Shown here piece by piece: positions 7,873 to 16,914 of a DNA stretch of 64,000 nt. The stretch is from Tissierellaceae bacterium (GTDB lineage Bacteria; Bacillota; Clostridia; Tissierellales; Tissierellaceae). The DNA is taken from the NCBI GenBank assembly GCA_023229175.1, contig JALNZV010000002.1, forward strand, positions 62,001-126,000, written 5' to 3'. Within the stretch, counting starts at the first letter, position 1; each line of letters opens with the position of its first letter. A model generated the notes under the pieces. It searched no databases. It worked only from the letters and a program-made list of their open reading frames with translations, and was not told where the DNA came from. Position numbers and translations under genes: made by a program.

Positions 7873-9831
7873 TCATTCCCAATAAATCTTGATATTGTCT
7901 CCTTCCTTTAGTTCCTCCATGTATTCTGCTTCCCTATCGTTGACTTCCAGTACTAGTTTGCCCTTTAATGTGGTCAAATCAAAGTCTATATGGTCAAATA
8001 TATCTACAAAAACAAATTTCTTTTTTGTATAATATATTTCAGTCTCTTCCCCATTTATGATTAATTTTATGGATTTTTCACTATCTTTTTTCTCATTTTT
8101 TTGTATTATCTCAGCCTTATCTATTATATCCCCTTTCATCAATTCATAGTTAGATATTTGTCTTTCCCCATTTACCAAGTAATCTCCAGTGTTGGCATTT
8201 CCCTCGTATTCCATAATCAATTCTTGTAAGGTCCTAATCTCATCAGTTTCTATAGAAGATTCCTGTTCTAAAATACTGTCTTCTCTAATTATTCGCCCAT
8301 TTACTTTAATTGATTTAATCAACCCCACATTTTCCCCTTGAAAAATCACCTGTTTTTCCATATCTATTATATCGTATACGCTGGGAAAGATTGCAGCTGG
8401 AATTTCACTAGGTATTATTTCTATATCTGCTTTATCTTCTAATCTAGTCTTTAAACTGGACGCTAATCCATTGACTAAAATTTGAGGATATGTTCCCATT
8501 TTTCCCTTTATCACACGTCTTTTTCCATTTAAATAGTAGACAAAATCATCTGTCCTACCAGGTAGAAGATCCTTTGGGTCGTAACCAGTTAAAACTAAAA
8601 CATCCGATATTTTAATGTCGTCAGTGTTGAATACGCGAATCTCCTCGCCATTAAATCTTACTTTGATAAAGTTTCTGTATTTTTCCTCAGTGGCCTCTAA
8701 GGCAATTCCCACTGGAGTTATCATATCTGGCCCATTTACTCCCTCTAAGCCGATTACAATATCTAAAATGGACAAATCTCTAATGGCAACCCTATCCCTT
8801 GGAAGTTCCAGTTTATCAGCAATCATTTCCTTTAACATTGGCATTTGACTGCTTCCACCTATTAAAAAAATAGCATTGGGGGGCTTGCCATTAAACTCAA
8901 GAATCTTATCTCTTATATCTGTGGCAATTTTCTCTATTACATCTATGATTGAACCTACTATTTCTTTTGTGGATAGGGAATGAGTTATTCCAACAACATC
9001 CATAAATTGATGTTCGTCTTTTTTGCTAAGCTCTATTTTTAATCCTTCGCTGCTATTGAAATCCAACAGATATTCCCTAGCTAGCCTCTCGGTTATCTCA
9101 TCTCCAGCCGTTGATGTCATGGCATAGGAAACAATCTGACCATCTTTTGTAATGGCAATATCCGATGTACCTGCACCTAAATCTACTAATGCTAGATTTA
9201 GTAGCCTTAGTTCTTTTTTTATGGCTATATTAATTGCAGCAATGGGCTCTAGGGTAATACTTCCAACTTCTAACCCTGATTTAGCCATTACTGTATATAG
9301 GCTTTCAATGACTATCTGAGGTAGAAATGTTGCCAATAAATCTACAGCTATTTCATCGCCTCTATGGCCTTCTAACCTTTCCATCCTGCTGTTGTCTAAG
9401 TAATAATCTACAATTGAATATCCTATGCTATAATACCTTAAGTTACCATTTTCAAGTTTGTTAATTTCTTCTTGGGCTTTTTGTACTGCTTCCAATTCCA
9501 GTGCCTCTACATCATGTCTAGTGACTTCCCTATTGCTGTCAATCGACTTTTCAGTCCGTATTCTAAAGGTCTTTAGTGCACGTCCTGCTGCGGCAATAGA
9601 TACGACCTTTAGCTCCTCTCCAGTTTTACCTTCCAGCTCGTTGATTATTTCCTTCACTATTTTTGTTACACCTTCAATGTCGTGGATTTGTCCATCGTAC
9701 ATATTTCTTTTATTATGCTCTTTGATGGAATAAGCCAAGACTCTGAACTTCTCATCTTCAATGTATTCCCCTACTATACCAATTATGGTTCTGGTGCCGA
9801 TATCTAAGGAGAATATTAAGTTATCTCTCAT
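7873..9831 (-). CDS. FtsA-like actin-fold ATPase with long C-terminal extension
   Basis: 652 residues, against about 420 for cell-division FtsA. Residues 1-370 carry the actin/Hsp70-type ATPase motifs: phosphate 1 in SLDIGTRTIIGIV, phosphate 2 in LALVDLGAGTSDIAI, and the adenosine motif IFLIGGSSQMPML. There is an SHS2-type 1C insertion after the first motif. Residues 380-652 form a strand-rich extension with repeated VNG turns (KVNGRIIRE, LVNGERQIS) that I cannot assign. Genuine ftsA usually sits beside ftsZ, which is not here. This is more likely a paralogue of FtsA/PilM type with a cell-envelope role, consistent with its VanW neighbour. It overlaps nth by four bases (ATGA), indicating translational coupling. 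Confidence 0.8.
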   Translation of the reverse strand: MRDNLIFSLDIGTRTIIGIVGEYIEDEKFRVLAYSIKEHNKRNMYDGQIHDIEGVTKIVKEIINELEGKTGEELKVVSIAAAGRALKTFRIRTEKSIDSNREVTRHDVEALELEAVQKAQEEINKLENGNLRYYSIGYSIVDYYLDNSRMERLEGHRGDEIAVDLLATFLPQIVIESLYTVMAKSGLEVGSITLEPIAAINIAIKKELRLLNLALVDLGAGTSDIAITKDGQIVSYAMTSTAGDEITERLAREYLLDFNSSEGLKIELSKKDEHQFMDVVGITHSLSTKEIVGSIIDVIEKIATDIRDKILEFNGKPPNAIFLIGGSSQMPMLKEMIADKLELPRDRVAIRDLSILDIVIGLEGVNGPDMITPVGIALEATEEKYRNFIKVRFNGEEIRVFNTDDIKISDVLVLTGYDPKDLLPGRTDDFVYYLNGKRRVIKGKMGTYPQILVNGLASSLKTRLEDKADIEIIPSEIPAAIFPSVYDIIDMEKQVIFQGENVGLIKSIKVNGRIIREDSILEQESSIETDEIRTLQELIMEYEGNANTGDYLVNGERQISNYELMKGDIIDKAEIIQKNEKKDSEKSIKLIINGEETEIYYTKKKFVFVDIFDHIDFDLTTLKGKLVLEVNDREAEYMEELKEGDNIKIYWE

Positions 9832-10490
9832 TTTATCCCCTCTTTTTTATTTACTTCTGTTTTATAGTATATACAATGCTCTGACACTGGGCATATGTGG
9901 CACAACGGGTTTCTAGCCTTACATATTCTTCTGCCATGAAAAATTAGCAGATGATGAGCCTTTGACCATACCTCCCTTTCAATATTATCCATCAAATCCC
10001 TTTCAGTGTCCAGAACATTATTGCTGTTTGCTATGCCAATTCTATTGGATACTCGAAATACATGGGTATCTACAGCTATAGCAGGTACATTAAAGGCATT
10101 GCTCAAAACCACATTGGCAGTCTTTCGACCTACTCCAGGCAATGTAATCAAATCCTCCATGGTATCGGGAATTTTACCGTCATATCTATCTATTAATATA
10201 TTACAAGTAGCAAGGATATTTTGACTTTTAGTCTTATATAGTCCACAGGATTTTATAATGCTTCCCAGTTCTTCAGCCGACAGTTTTATATAATCCTCTG
10301 GTGTTTTAAACTTTTCAAACAATACCTTCGTTATGATATTGACCCTAACATCTGTACATTGAGCTGACAATATTGTGGCTATTAAAAGCTCAAAGGGATT
10401 GGTGAAATCCAATTCTGCCCTAGCATCTGGAAATTCCTTCTCAAGTTTTTCTAATACAGTTTTAGTTTCCTTCTTGGATAATCTTTTCAT
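9828..10490 (-). CDS. nth: Endonuclease III
   Basis: 220 residues, standard length. The helix-hairpin-helix is LPGVGRKTANVV around residues 117-128, with the catalytic Lys inside it and the catalytic Asp in AVDTHVFR. A C-terminal C-x6-C-x2-C-x5-C [4Fe-4S] cluster motif runs from CKARNPLC to the EHC end. It is a DNA glycosylase/AP lyase that removes oxidised pyrimidines in base-excision repair. The ATG at 10490 follows TAGGTGG. It lies 7 bp after the DUF503 gene and overlaps the FtsA-like gene, so the three form one transcript. Confidence 0.96.
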   Translation of the reverse strand: MKRLSKKETKTVLEKLEKEFPDARAELDFTNPFELLIATILSAQCTDVRVNIITKVLFEKFKTPEDYIKLSAEELGSIIKSCGLYKTKSQNILATCNILIDRYDGKIPDTMEDLITLPGVGRKTANVVLSNAFNVPAIAVDTHVFRVSNRIGIANSNNVLDTERDLMDNIEREVWSKAHHLLIFHGRRICKARNPLCHICPVSEHCIYYKTEVNKKEGIK

Positions 10491-10497
10491 ATTCCAC

Positions 10498-10779
10498 CTA
10501 CATTATTTCAATTTTTTCGTTTATCATTTCTATTCTGCTGTCTTCGTTTATAAAATTTATGACATTGTCCAGTACTTCGTTGGCATGCTTCGAGTTGTTA
10601 CTTACACAAGCAAAGCCAATAACTGCCCTTTTCCAGTTGTCGTGGAAATCTATCTCTCCAATGGACACGTTAAACCTAGCTTGTACCCTGCCAATTATGC
10701 TCTTGATTACTTTTCTCTTTTCTTTAAGGGAGTTGGATTCAAAAATAAATACTTCCATCTGGCAGCTGCCTACTATCAA
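10498..10779 (-). CDS. DUF503 (YlxP-like) protein
   Basis: I place the start at a TTG at 10779 because GAGGTG lies six bases upstream and the product then begins like YlxP (MIVGSCQMEVFIFES), about 93 residues. The longest frame would add 14 residues of poor quality. The segment SNSLKEKRKVIKSII matches the conserved SLKxKR signature of DUF503. The family is small, dimeric and usually encoded near ribosome-maturation genes; the function is not established. It is the first gene of the DUF503-nth-ftsA-like string. Confidence 0.85.
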   Translation of the reverse strand: MIVGSCQMEVFIFESNSLKEKRKVIKSIIGRVQARFNVSIGEIDFHDNWKRAVIGFACVSNNSKHANEVLDNVINFINEDSRIEMINEKIEIM

Positions 10780-10808
10780 ATTTTTCACCTCGATGTGTTT
10801 CATTACAT

Positions 10809-10833
10809 AAAAAAGCGTCATAGACGCCTTTTT
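10809..10833. terminator. Bidirectional intrinsic terminator after kbl
   Basis: GCGTC-ATA-GACGC stem with an A-run on the left and a T-run on the right, just beyond the kbl stop codon. On the minus strand it ends in a run of T. It also overlaps the unlikely upstream extension of the DUF503 frame, supporting the later DUF503 start. Confidence 0.75.
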
Positions 10834-10836
10834 ATT

Positions 10837-12027
10837 TTATTTAAGTATATTCATCTCCTTACCAACCTTTTCAAAGGCCTTAGCCGCCATATCTAATTGT
10901 TCCTTAGTATGAGCTGCCGTTACCATACATCTCACTCTGCCCGTTCCCTTTGGTACAGTTGGAAATACTATGCCAGAAACAAATACTCCATTGTCTAGTA
11001 ATTTTCGGCTGAATTCCATGGTTTTTGCCTCGTCTCCAATGATTACTGGAGTGATAGGTGTCTCGCTGTGCCCTGTGTCAAATCCCAAGCTGCCTATTTT
11101 AGATTTCCAATACTTAGCATTGTCCCAAAGTTTATCTGTATATTCCGTAGATTCCATAAGCATATTTACTGCTTCGATTATGGCACCTATGGCTGCAGGT
11201 GGCAAGGATGTACTAAACAGTACAGGTCTAGCTCTATGGCTTAACCAATCGTACATTGTATTTGAACCTGCAACATATCCGCCAATGACCCCTATAGCCT
11301 TCGATAGGGTGCCAATAGTAAAGTCAACCCTGCCGTGAAGGCCAAAATGGTCTACTGTACCTCTGCCGCTCTCTCCCAGTACACCTGAACCGTGTGCATC
11401 GTCTACATAGGTCATGGCTTCGTATTTTTCTGCTAATTCTACTATTTCAGGAAGTTTTGCTATGTCCCCATCCATGCTGAATACGCCATCGGTAATTATC
11501 AATATATTTCTATAGTTTTTACGAGCATCCTTAAGTACAGACTCTAGACTATCCATGTCTGAATGTTTGTATATACCCCTTGCAGCTTTGGATAAGCGAG
11601 TGCCATCTATTATGGAAGCATGGTTCAATTCATCGGATATAATAATATCCCCCGCCTCTGTAACGGCCTGTATTGTACCTGCATTGCAATTAAATCCAGA
11701 TTGGTAAACGAAGGAAGCCTCTTCCCTTTTAAATTTTGCCAATACGTCTTCTAATTCTTCGTGGAGAGACATATTGCCAATTATAGTCCTGACTGCACCA
11801 GCACCTGCACCAAAATTTTCTACTGCTTCAATGGCAGCCTTTTTTAATCTCGGATGATTGGCAAAGCCAAGATAGTTGTTGGAAGAAAGGTTGATGACCT
11901 CTTTCCCATTTAATATTACTTCGGCTTTATTGGGAGTTTCAAGTACAGGCAGCTTCCTATACACGCCATCTTTCTTTAACTCCTCAATTTTTTCCTTCAA
12001 AAATCCCAATTCATGTACATTAGACAT
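10837..12027 (-). CDS. kbl: Glycine C-acetyltransferase (2-amino-3-ketobutyrate CoA ligase)
   Basis: 396 residues, a PLP enzyme of the alpha-oxoamine synthase family. Seen: [14 protein letters not shown] near residue 48, the [11 protein letters not shown] block, the PLP-contacting [11 protein letters not shown], and the Schiff-base Lys in [10 protein letters not shown] near residue 245. The family includes Kbl, BioF and HemA; the N-terminal form and overall match favour Kbl, which converts 2-amino-3-ketobutyrate plus CoA to glycine and acetyl-CoA. No threonine dehydrogenase gene lies beside it, and a BioF-like role cannot be excluded from sequence alone. The start follows GGGAGG and the gene is monocistronic with its own terminator. 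Confidence 0.85.
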   Translation of the reverse strand: MSNVHELGFLKEKIEELKKDGVYRKLPVLETPNKAEVILNGKEVINLSSNNYLGFANHPRLKKAAIEAVENFGAGAGAVRTIIGNMSLHEELEDVLAKFKREEASFVYQSGFNCNAGTIQAVTEAGDIIISDELNHASIIDGTRLSKAARGIYKHSDMDSLESVLKDARKNYRNILIITDGVFSMDGDIAKLPEIVELAEKYEAMTYVDDAHGSGVLGESGRGTVDHFGLHGRVDFTIGTLSKAIGVIGGYVAGSNTMYDWLSHRARPVLFSTSLPPAAIGAIIEAVNMLMESTEYTDKLWDNAKYWKSKIGSLGFDTGHSETPITPVIIGDEAKTMEFSRKLLDNGVFVSGIVFPTVPKGTGRVRCMVTAAHTKEQLDMAAKAFEKVGKEMNILK

Positions 12028-12073
12028 AATAAAACCTCCCTATTACATTAATTTATTTTAAAGCCATAGTCAT

Positions 12074-12082
12074 ATTATAACA
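12074..12082 (-). promoter_or_regulatory. Extended -10 promoter element for kbl
   Basis: The minus strand reads TGTTATAAT, a consensus extended -10 element, about 47 bases before the kbl start. I see no good -35 box, which is common for extended -10 promoters. It lies just past the queG stop codon, between queG and kbl. Confidence 0.5.
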
Positions 12083-12090
12083 TAATTTTT

Positions 12091-13032
12091 TTATTTCTTG
12101 GAAGACTCTGTTAAAAAAACATTATCCATAATAATCTTTGCATTTCTTTTTAAAATATTCTTTCCCCTCCAACTACCTGCCATATGACCGTATTTTCTTT
12201 TAAATTGGCTGTTTGATATGACTTTCAGCTCCTCTAAATCCATATATCCTTTTGTTATCATTGGTATAAATTCCTCATGGTCTGACTTCTTTACGCCTTT
12301 GTTCTTGGGGCAGACCAGTTGACATGTGTCGCAGCCGTATATCTTGATACCCATTTTCTTTTTCAAATCCGTTGGTATTTCGTTTTTCGTCTGAGTTAAA
12401 TAGGATATGCACTTTTTTGGATTAAGTTGACCTGACTCTTCTAGAGCTCCAGTTGGACAGGCCCTTAGACAAAGATTGCAATCGCCGCATTGGCTTTCCA
12501 CTGGGCTATTAAATTCCAATTCTAAATCTGTCAGGATATGACCTAAAAATATAAAGGATCCGTATTCCTCATTTATGACGGAACAATTTTTCCCATAGTA
12601 CCCTACTCCCGCTTTGACAGCTAATTCCCTATCAACTAAAGGCCCTGTGTCCACAAAATATTTGTATTGGAATTCTGCTCTCTTTTCTATTTCACCAATT
12701 AAGTTTTCAATTTTTTCCCTAAGCACCCTATGATAATCCATGCCCCAAGAGGACATGGAAAGTTTGCCTCTGTACTTATAATTGGGTTTATCCTTATAAT
12801 CTACGTTGTAGGATATGCCAAGAACTATAATTGATTTACAGGAAGGAAATGCGAGTTTTGGATCAATCCTCTTATTTATGTCATTTTCCTCAAATTCTGT
12901 CATTCTATTGCCTTCTTTCCGTGCATATAACTGACCCTCCACAGTTTTAAGGGGCAGGCAATCTGTAAATCTGCAGATATCTATGCCGACATCCTTGGAC
13001 TTATATACTATATATTTATTTAAATCGTTCAT
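12091..13032 (-). CDS. queG: Epoxyqueuosine reductase QueG
   Basis: About 313 residues from the ATG at 13032, chosen for the GAAGGGA site upstream; the frame extends 13 codons further. The cobalamin-binding N-terminal domain is followed by GVGYYGKNCSVINEEYGSF and two [4Fe-4S] motifs: CGDCNLCLRACPTGA near residue 185 and CDTCQLVCP near residue 238. It reduces epoxyqueuosine to queuosine in tRNA, the last step of that pathway, and requires cobalamin, which fits the B12 uptake genes in the same window. It ends 64 bp before kbl and probably has a separate promoter. Confidence 0.94.
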   Translation of the reverse strand: MNDLNKYIVYKSKDVGIDICRFTDCLPLKTVEGQLYARKEGNRMTEFEENDINKRIDPKLAFPSCKSIIVLGISYNVDYKDKPNYKYRGKLSMSSWGMDYHRVLREKIENLIGEIEKRAEFQYKYFVDTGPLVDRELAVKAGVGYYGKNCSVINEEYGSFIFLGHILTDLELEFNSPVESQCGDCNLCLRACPTGALEESGQLNPKKCISYLTQTKNEIPTDLKKKMGIKIYGCDTCQLVCPKNKGVKKSDHEEFIPMITKGYMDLEELKVISNSQFKRKYGHMAGSWRGKNILKRNAKIIMDNVFLTESSKK

Positions 13033-13154
13033 AGTTTTCCCTTCCATTAATGTATTATCGACTTCTATCATACCACATTGTCATCTATTTTTAACTATTT
13101 GAAAGGTTAAAAATATGCTATAATATTCTTTAGAGTTAAAGGAGGAAAATTTCC

Positions 13155-14261
13155 ATGTTTAATTTAAAGAAAAAATCCTACAAAAAATTTGACTTTGTCT
13201 TATTAATAACAGTGATACTTTTAATAGCTTACGGTCTGGTAATGATAAGAAGTGCCACTTTGAGCAAAGATAGTATGAATTTTGTAAAGACTCAGGCTAT
13301 TGCCACGGGTCTAGGCTTTTTTGTGGTTTTGGTACTAATATTGCTTGATTATGAGTTTTTAGGTAAGCTCTATATCCCTATTTACATGGTATTAAACCTT
13401 TTATTAATAGCCGTTCTCATCTTTGGTTTTGGTGAAGAACAATGGGGATCCAGATCTTGGCTCCGTATTGGTCCCGTCACATTTCAACCGGCTGAATTTG
13501 TAAAAATCGGTCTAATTATTTCCCTAGCAAAATTCATAGATAACTATAAAGAAGATATTAACGACCCTATTTCCATACTAAAAATATTATTTTTTGCTTT
13601 TTTACCTGTTGTTTTAATTCTTTTACAGCCCGATGCAGGTACAGCCATGGTATTTGTATTTTTCATAGCTGCTATGCTCTTTATCGCAGGGATAAAATGG
13701 AGATACATAGGATATGCCTTGGGAATTGGTCTCCTTAGCCTTCCATTACTTTGGTTTAGGCTAGATAAGTATCAAAAGGATAGGATATATAATTTTTTGG
13801 ACCCGGAAAGAGATACTTCAAATACAGGTCTCCAGGCATATCAAGGCAAAATAGCCATAGGTTCTGGAAAAGTTTTTGGTAGAGGCTTATTTGAAGGTGT
13901 CCAAACCCAATTTAATTACATACCTGAGAAGCAAACAGATTTCATATTTGCAGTGGTAGGCGAAGAATTAGGACTCCTTGGTGGCCTAGGTCTTATATTT
14001 TTATATTTTGTTATGCTTAGTAGGTTTATTCGAATAGCAAGAAAATCCAATGACTTATTTGGCTCACTTATGGTTGTGGGCTTTGCAGCCATGTTTTTAT
14101 TTCATATATGGGAAAATATAGGCATGACCATAGGGCTCATGCCTATAACAGGAATACCGCTGCCCTTTATGAGCTATGGCGGTACATTTCAGTTGACTAA
14201 CTTGATTTGCTTGGGCATTGTCTTAAGCGTGGGAATACACAGGGAAGAATTAAGCTTCTAA
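13155..14261 (+). CDS. rodA: SEDS peptidoglycan glycosyltransferase RodA
   Basis: 368 residues with about ten membrane helices. SEDS hallmarks are QWGSRSWLRIGPVTFQPAEF (residues about 95-115), the LLQPDAGTAMVF segment, PEKQTDFIFAVVGEELG near residue 265, and a C-terminal GIPLPFMSYGGT. It polymerises lipid II glycan strands for cell elongation, normally with a class B PBP, which is not encoded nearby. A TATAAT box lies at about 13120-13125 and GGAGG precedes the start. It is a lone plus-strand gene among minus-strand genes, and its last 12 bases overlap the convergent nudC. Confidence 0.92.
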   Translation: MFNLKKKSYKKFDFVLLITVILLIAYGLVMIRSATLSKDSMNFVKTQAIATGLGFFVVLVLILLDYEFLGKLYIPIYMVLNLLLIAVLIFGFGEEQWGSRSWLRIGPVTFQPAEFVKIGLIISLAKFIDNYKEDINDPISILKILFFAFLPVVLILLQPDAGTAMVFVFFIAAMLFIAGIKWRYIGYALGIGLLSLPLLWFRLDKYQKDRIYNFLDPERDTSNTGLQAYQGKIAIGSGKVFGRGLFEGVQTQFNYIPEKQTDFIFAVVGEELGLLGGLGLIFLYFVMLSRFIRIARKSNDLFGSLMVVGFAAMFLFHIWENIGMTIGLMPITGIPLPFMSYGGTFQLTNLICLGIVLSVGIHREELSF

Positions 14262-15083
14262 GAACCATTCTATTAACCTGGTGCTTATGCTAACGGATTC
14301 TCTATAAAGGCCTGGTATTTCGTCTTTTGAATACCAATTGGCATCTACTATTTCCTCGTTATCTACTTTTATTTCCCCTTCAAGGTATTCCGCCGTAAAC
14401 CCCATCATATAGGAGTTGGGGAAGGCCCAGGGCTGGGAGCCAAAGTATTTAATATTATGTACCTTTATTCCTGTTTCTTCCAGGACTTCCCTTCGTATAC
14501 AGTCTTCCAACGTCTCACCCATCTCCACAAATCCTGCCACCACTGAATACATGCCATTGGCAAACATCTTGTTATGTGCCAACAGAAGCTTATCTTTTTT
14601 CGTCACTGCCACTATAATAGCAGGCGAGGTCTTGGGCCATACCATATGACCACAATTTGTACATATCATGGCTCTGTCGTTGTCTTCTTCTTTCATTGTC
14701 ATAGGAAAACCACAAATTCCGCATCTTTGATTTGTCCTGACAAATTCCGATAACAAAAATGCCTTTGAAGATATTAAAAATTCATCATAACTTGCACCAA
14801 AGGAATATGTCCTAAGGTCCACAAATGAATAGCCAAGAGGTTCATCTTCTATTATCCCCCCAAAACAATCTACTTCTCCAAAAGCACCTAAACATTGGTC
14901 ATAGTGTATCTCAAGCCCAAGCTTTTTTATTTCGTCTCTTTTAGGAATTTCATACCCAGTTTCAGCCTCCCTTACCATGAGCCTGTCCCCATTGAAGAGA
15001 TAGAGCATGTCCCCATCCCTATTTTGGTAAATAGGTTCCTTAGAGGGTTTAAATGGTACGTAATCTTTCATAAAATCTTTCAT
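14250..15083 (-). CDS. nudC: NAD(+) diphosphatase NudC
   Basis: About 277 residues. There is a zinc ribbon (CGICGFP and CTNCGH) near residues 120-140. The Nudix box begins at GFVEMGE and ends REVLEETGI. It is followed by SQPWAFPNS, the motif that separates NADH pyrophosphatases from other Nudix proteins. It hydrolyses NAD(H) to NMN(H) and AMP, and in some bacteria removes NAD caps from RNA. I prefer the ATG at 15083 because the GGTG ribosome site overlaps the earlier possible starts. It is followed convergently by rodA and lies 11 bp from tdk. Confidence 0.94.
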   Translation of the reverse strand: MKDFMKDYVPFKPSKEPIYQNRDGDMLYLFNGDRLMVREAETGYEIPKRDEIKKLGLEIHYDQCLGAFGEVDCFGGIIEDEPLGYSFVDLRTYSFGASYDEFLISSKAFLLSEFVRTNQRCGICGFPMTMKEEDNDRAMICTNCGHMVWPKTSPAIIVAVTKKDKLLLAHNKMFANGMYSVVAGFVEMGETLEDCIRREVLEETGIKVHNIKYFGSQPWAFPNSYMMGFTAEYLEGEIKVDNEEIVDANWYSKDEIPGLYRESVSISTRLIEWFLEA

Positions 15084-15093
15084 ATTCATCACC

Positions 15094-15663
15094 TTAACTA
15101 TCTTTCTCTTCTAAAAAACATTTCCTGCACAAAGGTTCATATTCCCTTGTGGCCCCAATTACAATTCTTTCTTTTTCCTTTGTTTTTCTATGGCTTACCC
15201 AAGCATCTGTGCCGCATTTTACACAAACAGCGTGGTGTTTGTGTAAATAGTCGGCAAAGGGCATTAATTCTTTAATTATTTCAAAGGGTTTACCAGAAAA
15301 GTCCATATCTAATCCAGCCAAAATAACTGTTATATTATTTTCTAAAAACTTGTTTATGCTGCTTACGATATGGTTCACATCCCCACCTAGGAACTGAGCC
15401 TCGTCTATGGCTACTACTTCAGGATTGTAGGTATTGCAGTATTCTACAATTTCTGAAATGTGGTTGACTAAAACTGCATGTAAGGATGTATTGTCGTGGG
15501 TTACAATCTCGGGATTTGGATGCCTATCGTCTACGGCAGGTTTAAATGCAGCTGTTTTATATCCTGCTATGTCAAATCTTTTTACGTCTTTTTCGAGACT
15601 CGATGTCTTTCCTGAAAACATGGAACCAGTGTGTATAATTAATTTTCCTTTATACTGATGCAA
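15094..15663 (-). CDS. tdk: Thymidine kinase
   Basis: 189 residues, the size of the TK1-like bacterial enzyme. The P-loop GSMFSGKTSS is at residues 13-22, the Mg/base Asp-Glu motif is AIDEAQFLGG, and the structural zinc is held by CVKC and CRKC. It phosphorylates thymidine in the salvage pathway. The start is a TTG at 15663 with AAGGGGG seven bases upstream. It lies between the cyclophilin and nudC on the same strand, 11 bp from the latter, so nudC is probably co-transcribed. Confidence 0.96.
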   Translation of the reverse strand: MHQYKGKLIIHTGSMFSGKTSSLEKDVKRFDIAGYKTAAFKPAVDDRHPNPEIVTHDNTSLHAVLVNHISEIVEYCNTYNPEVVAIDEAQFLGGDVNHIVSSINKFLENNITVILAGLDMDFSGKPFEIIKELMPFADYLHKHHAVCVKCGTDAWVSHRKTKEKERIVIGATREYEPLCRKCFLEEKDS

Positions 15664-15682
15664 TGTTGTACCCCCTTAGAGA

Positions 15683-16402
15683 TTATTTAAATTCCAAAAT
15701 TTCTATTTTCTCCATGATAACTGGGTCTACGGGTTTATCCCCAGGCCCCGTTTTAACATTGGCGATTTCGTCGACAATTTCAAGACCTTCAAAAACTTGG
15801 CCGAATACAGTATGTCTAAAATCCAACCAAGGGGTTCCTCCTAGTAGAGAATATGCCTCTGTCACACTTTCGGGGAATCCACCTTCTTCGCCTGCATTTC
15901 TCATTTGTGATAAAGTGTTTTCATCAATATTAGACGATTGCACAATGAAAAATTGGCTGCCATTTGTATTTGGTCCTGCATTTGCCATGGAAAGGGAGCC
16001 TTTAAGATTGTGGTAGTAAACATGGAATTCATCCTCAAAAGACTCACCCCATATGCTTTCGCCACCCATCCCCGTACCGCTTGGATCTCCACCTTGTATC
16101 ATAAAATCATTTATAACTCTGTGAAATATAACTCCATCATAATACCCATTTTGGGCATGGGTTTTAAAATTCTCCACTGCCTTTGGGGCCGCCTCTGGAA
16201 AAAGCCTTACCTTAATATCACCATAATTTGTATTGATTACTGCTATTTCCTCTCCTTCTTTTGGCATACTTAATTGTTCTAATACCATATCCTTACCTCC
16301 TAAATCCTTGTTTTTTTCACTGCTTTTGCTGCAACTAGATGTCAACAATACAAATAGTATTCCAAAGATAAATATCAAAATACTAAATTTCCTGCCTTTC
16401 AT
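15683..16402 (-). CDS. Cyclophilin-type peptidyl-prolyl isomerase lipoprotein
   Basis: 239 residues from the ATG at 16402, chosen over the GTG two codons earlier because the GGAGAGG site is better spaced. The signal peptide ends in LTSSC, a lipobox, so the enzyme is anchored outside the membrane. The cyclophilin domain (residues about 55-239) has [19 protein letters not shown] and GSQFFIV, including the catalytic Arg and the Gln/Phe substrate contacts. It is likely to help folding of secreted proteins. It is followed 19 bp later by tdk. Confidence 0.93.
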   Translation of the reverse strand: MKGRKFSILIFIFGILFVLLTSSCSKSSEKNKDLGGKDMVLEQLSMPKEGEEIAVINTNYGDIKVRLFPEAAPKAVENFKTHAQNGYYDGVIFHRVINDFMIQGGDPSGTGMGGESIWGESFEDEFHVYYHNLKGSLSMANAGPNTNGSQFFIVQSSNIDENTLSQMRNAGEEGGFPESVTEAYSLLGGTPWLDFRHTVFGQVFEGLEIVDEIANVKTGPGDKPVDPVIMEKIEILEFK

Positions 16403-16521
16403 ATTCACCTCTCCTATAATTTTCTACATAGTGATAGAATAACATATTTATTATTATTTGTGAACACGTGCCCTTGACCTATATGTTATAATATTAAAGG
16501 AAATTCTAGGAGGTTTGAAAA

Positions 16522-16914
16522 ATGTATTTGGAAAAAAGATGTCTAGTATGTCCTGTAGGCTGTATCCTAAAAATCGAAAAGGATGGAGATTCTGATTATT
16601 TAATTCGAGGTAATAAATGCGGGAGAGGTAAAGACTTTGCCATTAAGGAAATGAAAGAACCATCTAGGGTACTTACCTCAAGGGTAATACTCAAAAATGG
16701 CCCCATGAGCCGACTCCCGGTTAAAACCAGCGATATTATCCCCCAATACCTGGTAGATAAATGTATGGAAATCATCAGGACCACCGAAGTTACGGCACCA
16801 GTTAAAATGGGACAAATAATAATTGAAAATATATTGAATACAAACATAAATGTGGTTGCAGCCAGAAAAGTAAACAGTACAAATCCCCGCAATTTAAATT
16901 CTAATAGTCAGTAA
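16522..16914 (+). CDS. DUF1667 family protein
   Basis: 130 residues. The N-terminus holds CLVCPVGC and, after a gap, GNKCGRG, the four conserved cysteines of DUF1667 that look like a metal or Fe-S site. The middle contains PSRVLTSRVIL, also conserved in the family. In most Firmicutes this gene lies directly after glycerol-3-phosphate-dehydrogenase-like and FAD/NAD oxidoreductase genes. Here it stands alone, convergent with a MATE exporter that overlaps its last 14 bases. A TATAAT box lies at about 16487 and AGGAGG precedes the ATG. The role is unknown. Confidence 0.85.
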   Translation: MYLEKRCLVCPVGCILKIEKDGDSDYLIRGNKCGRGKDFAIKEMKEPSRVLTSRVILKNGPMSRLPVKTSDIIPQYLVDKCMEIIRTTEVTAPVKMGQIIIENILNTNINVVAARKVNSTNPRNLNSNSQ

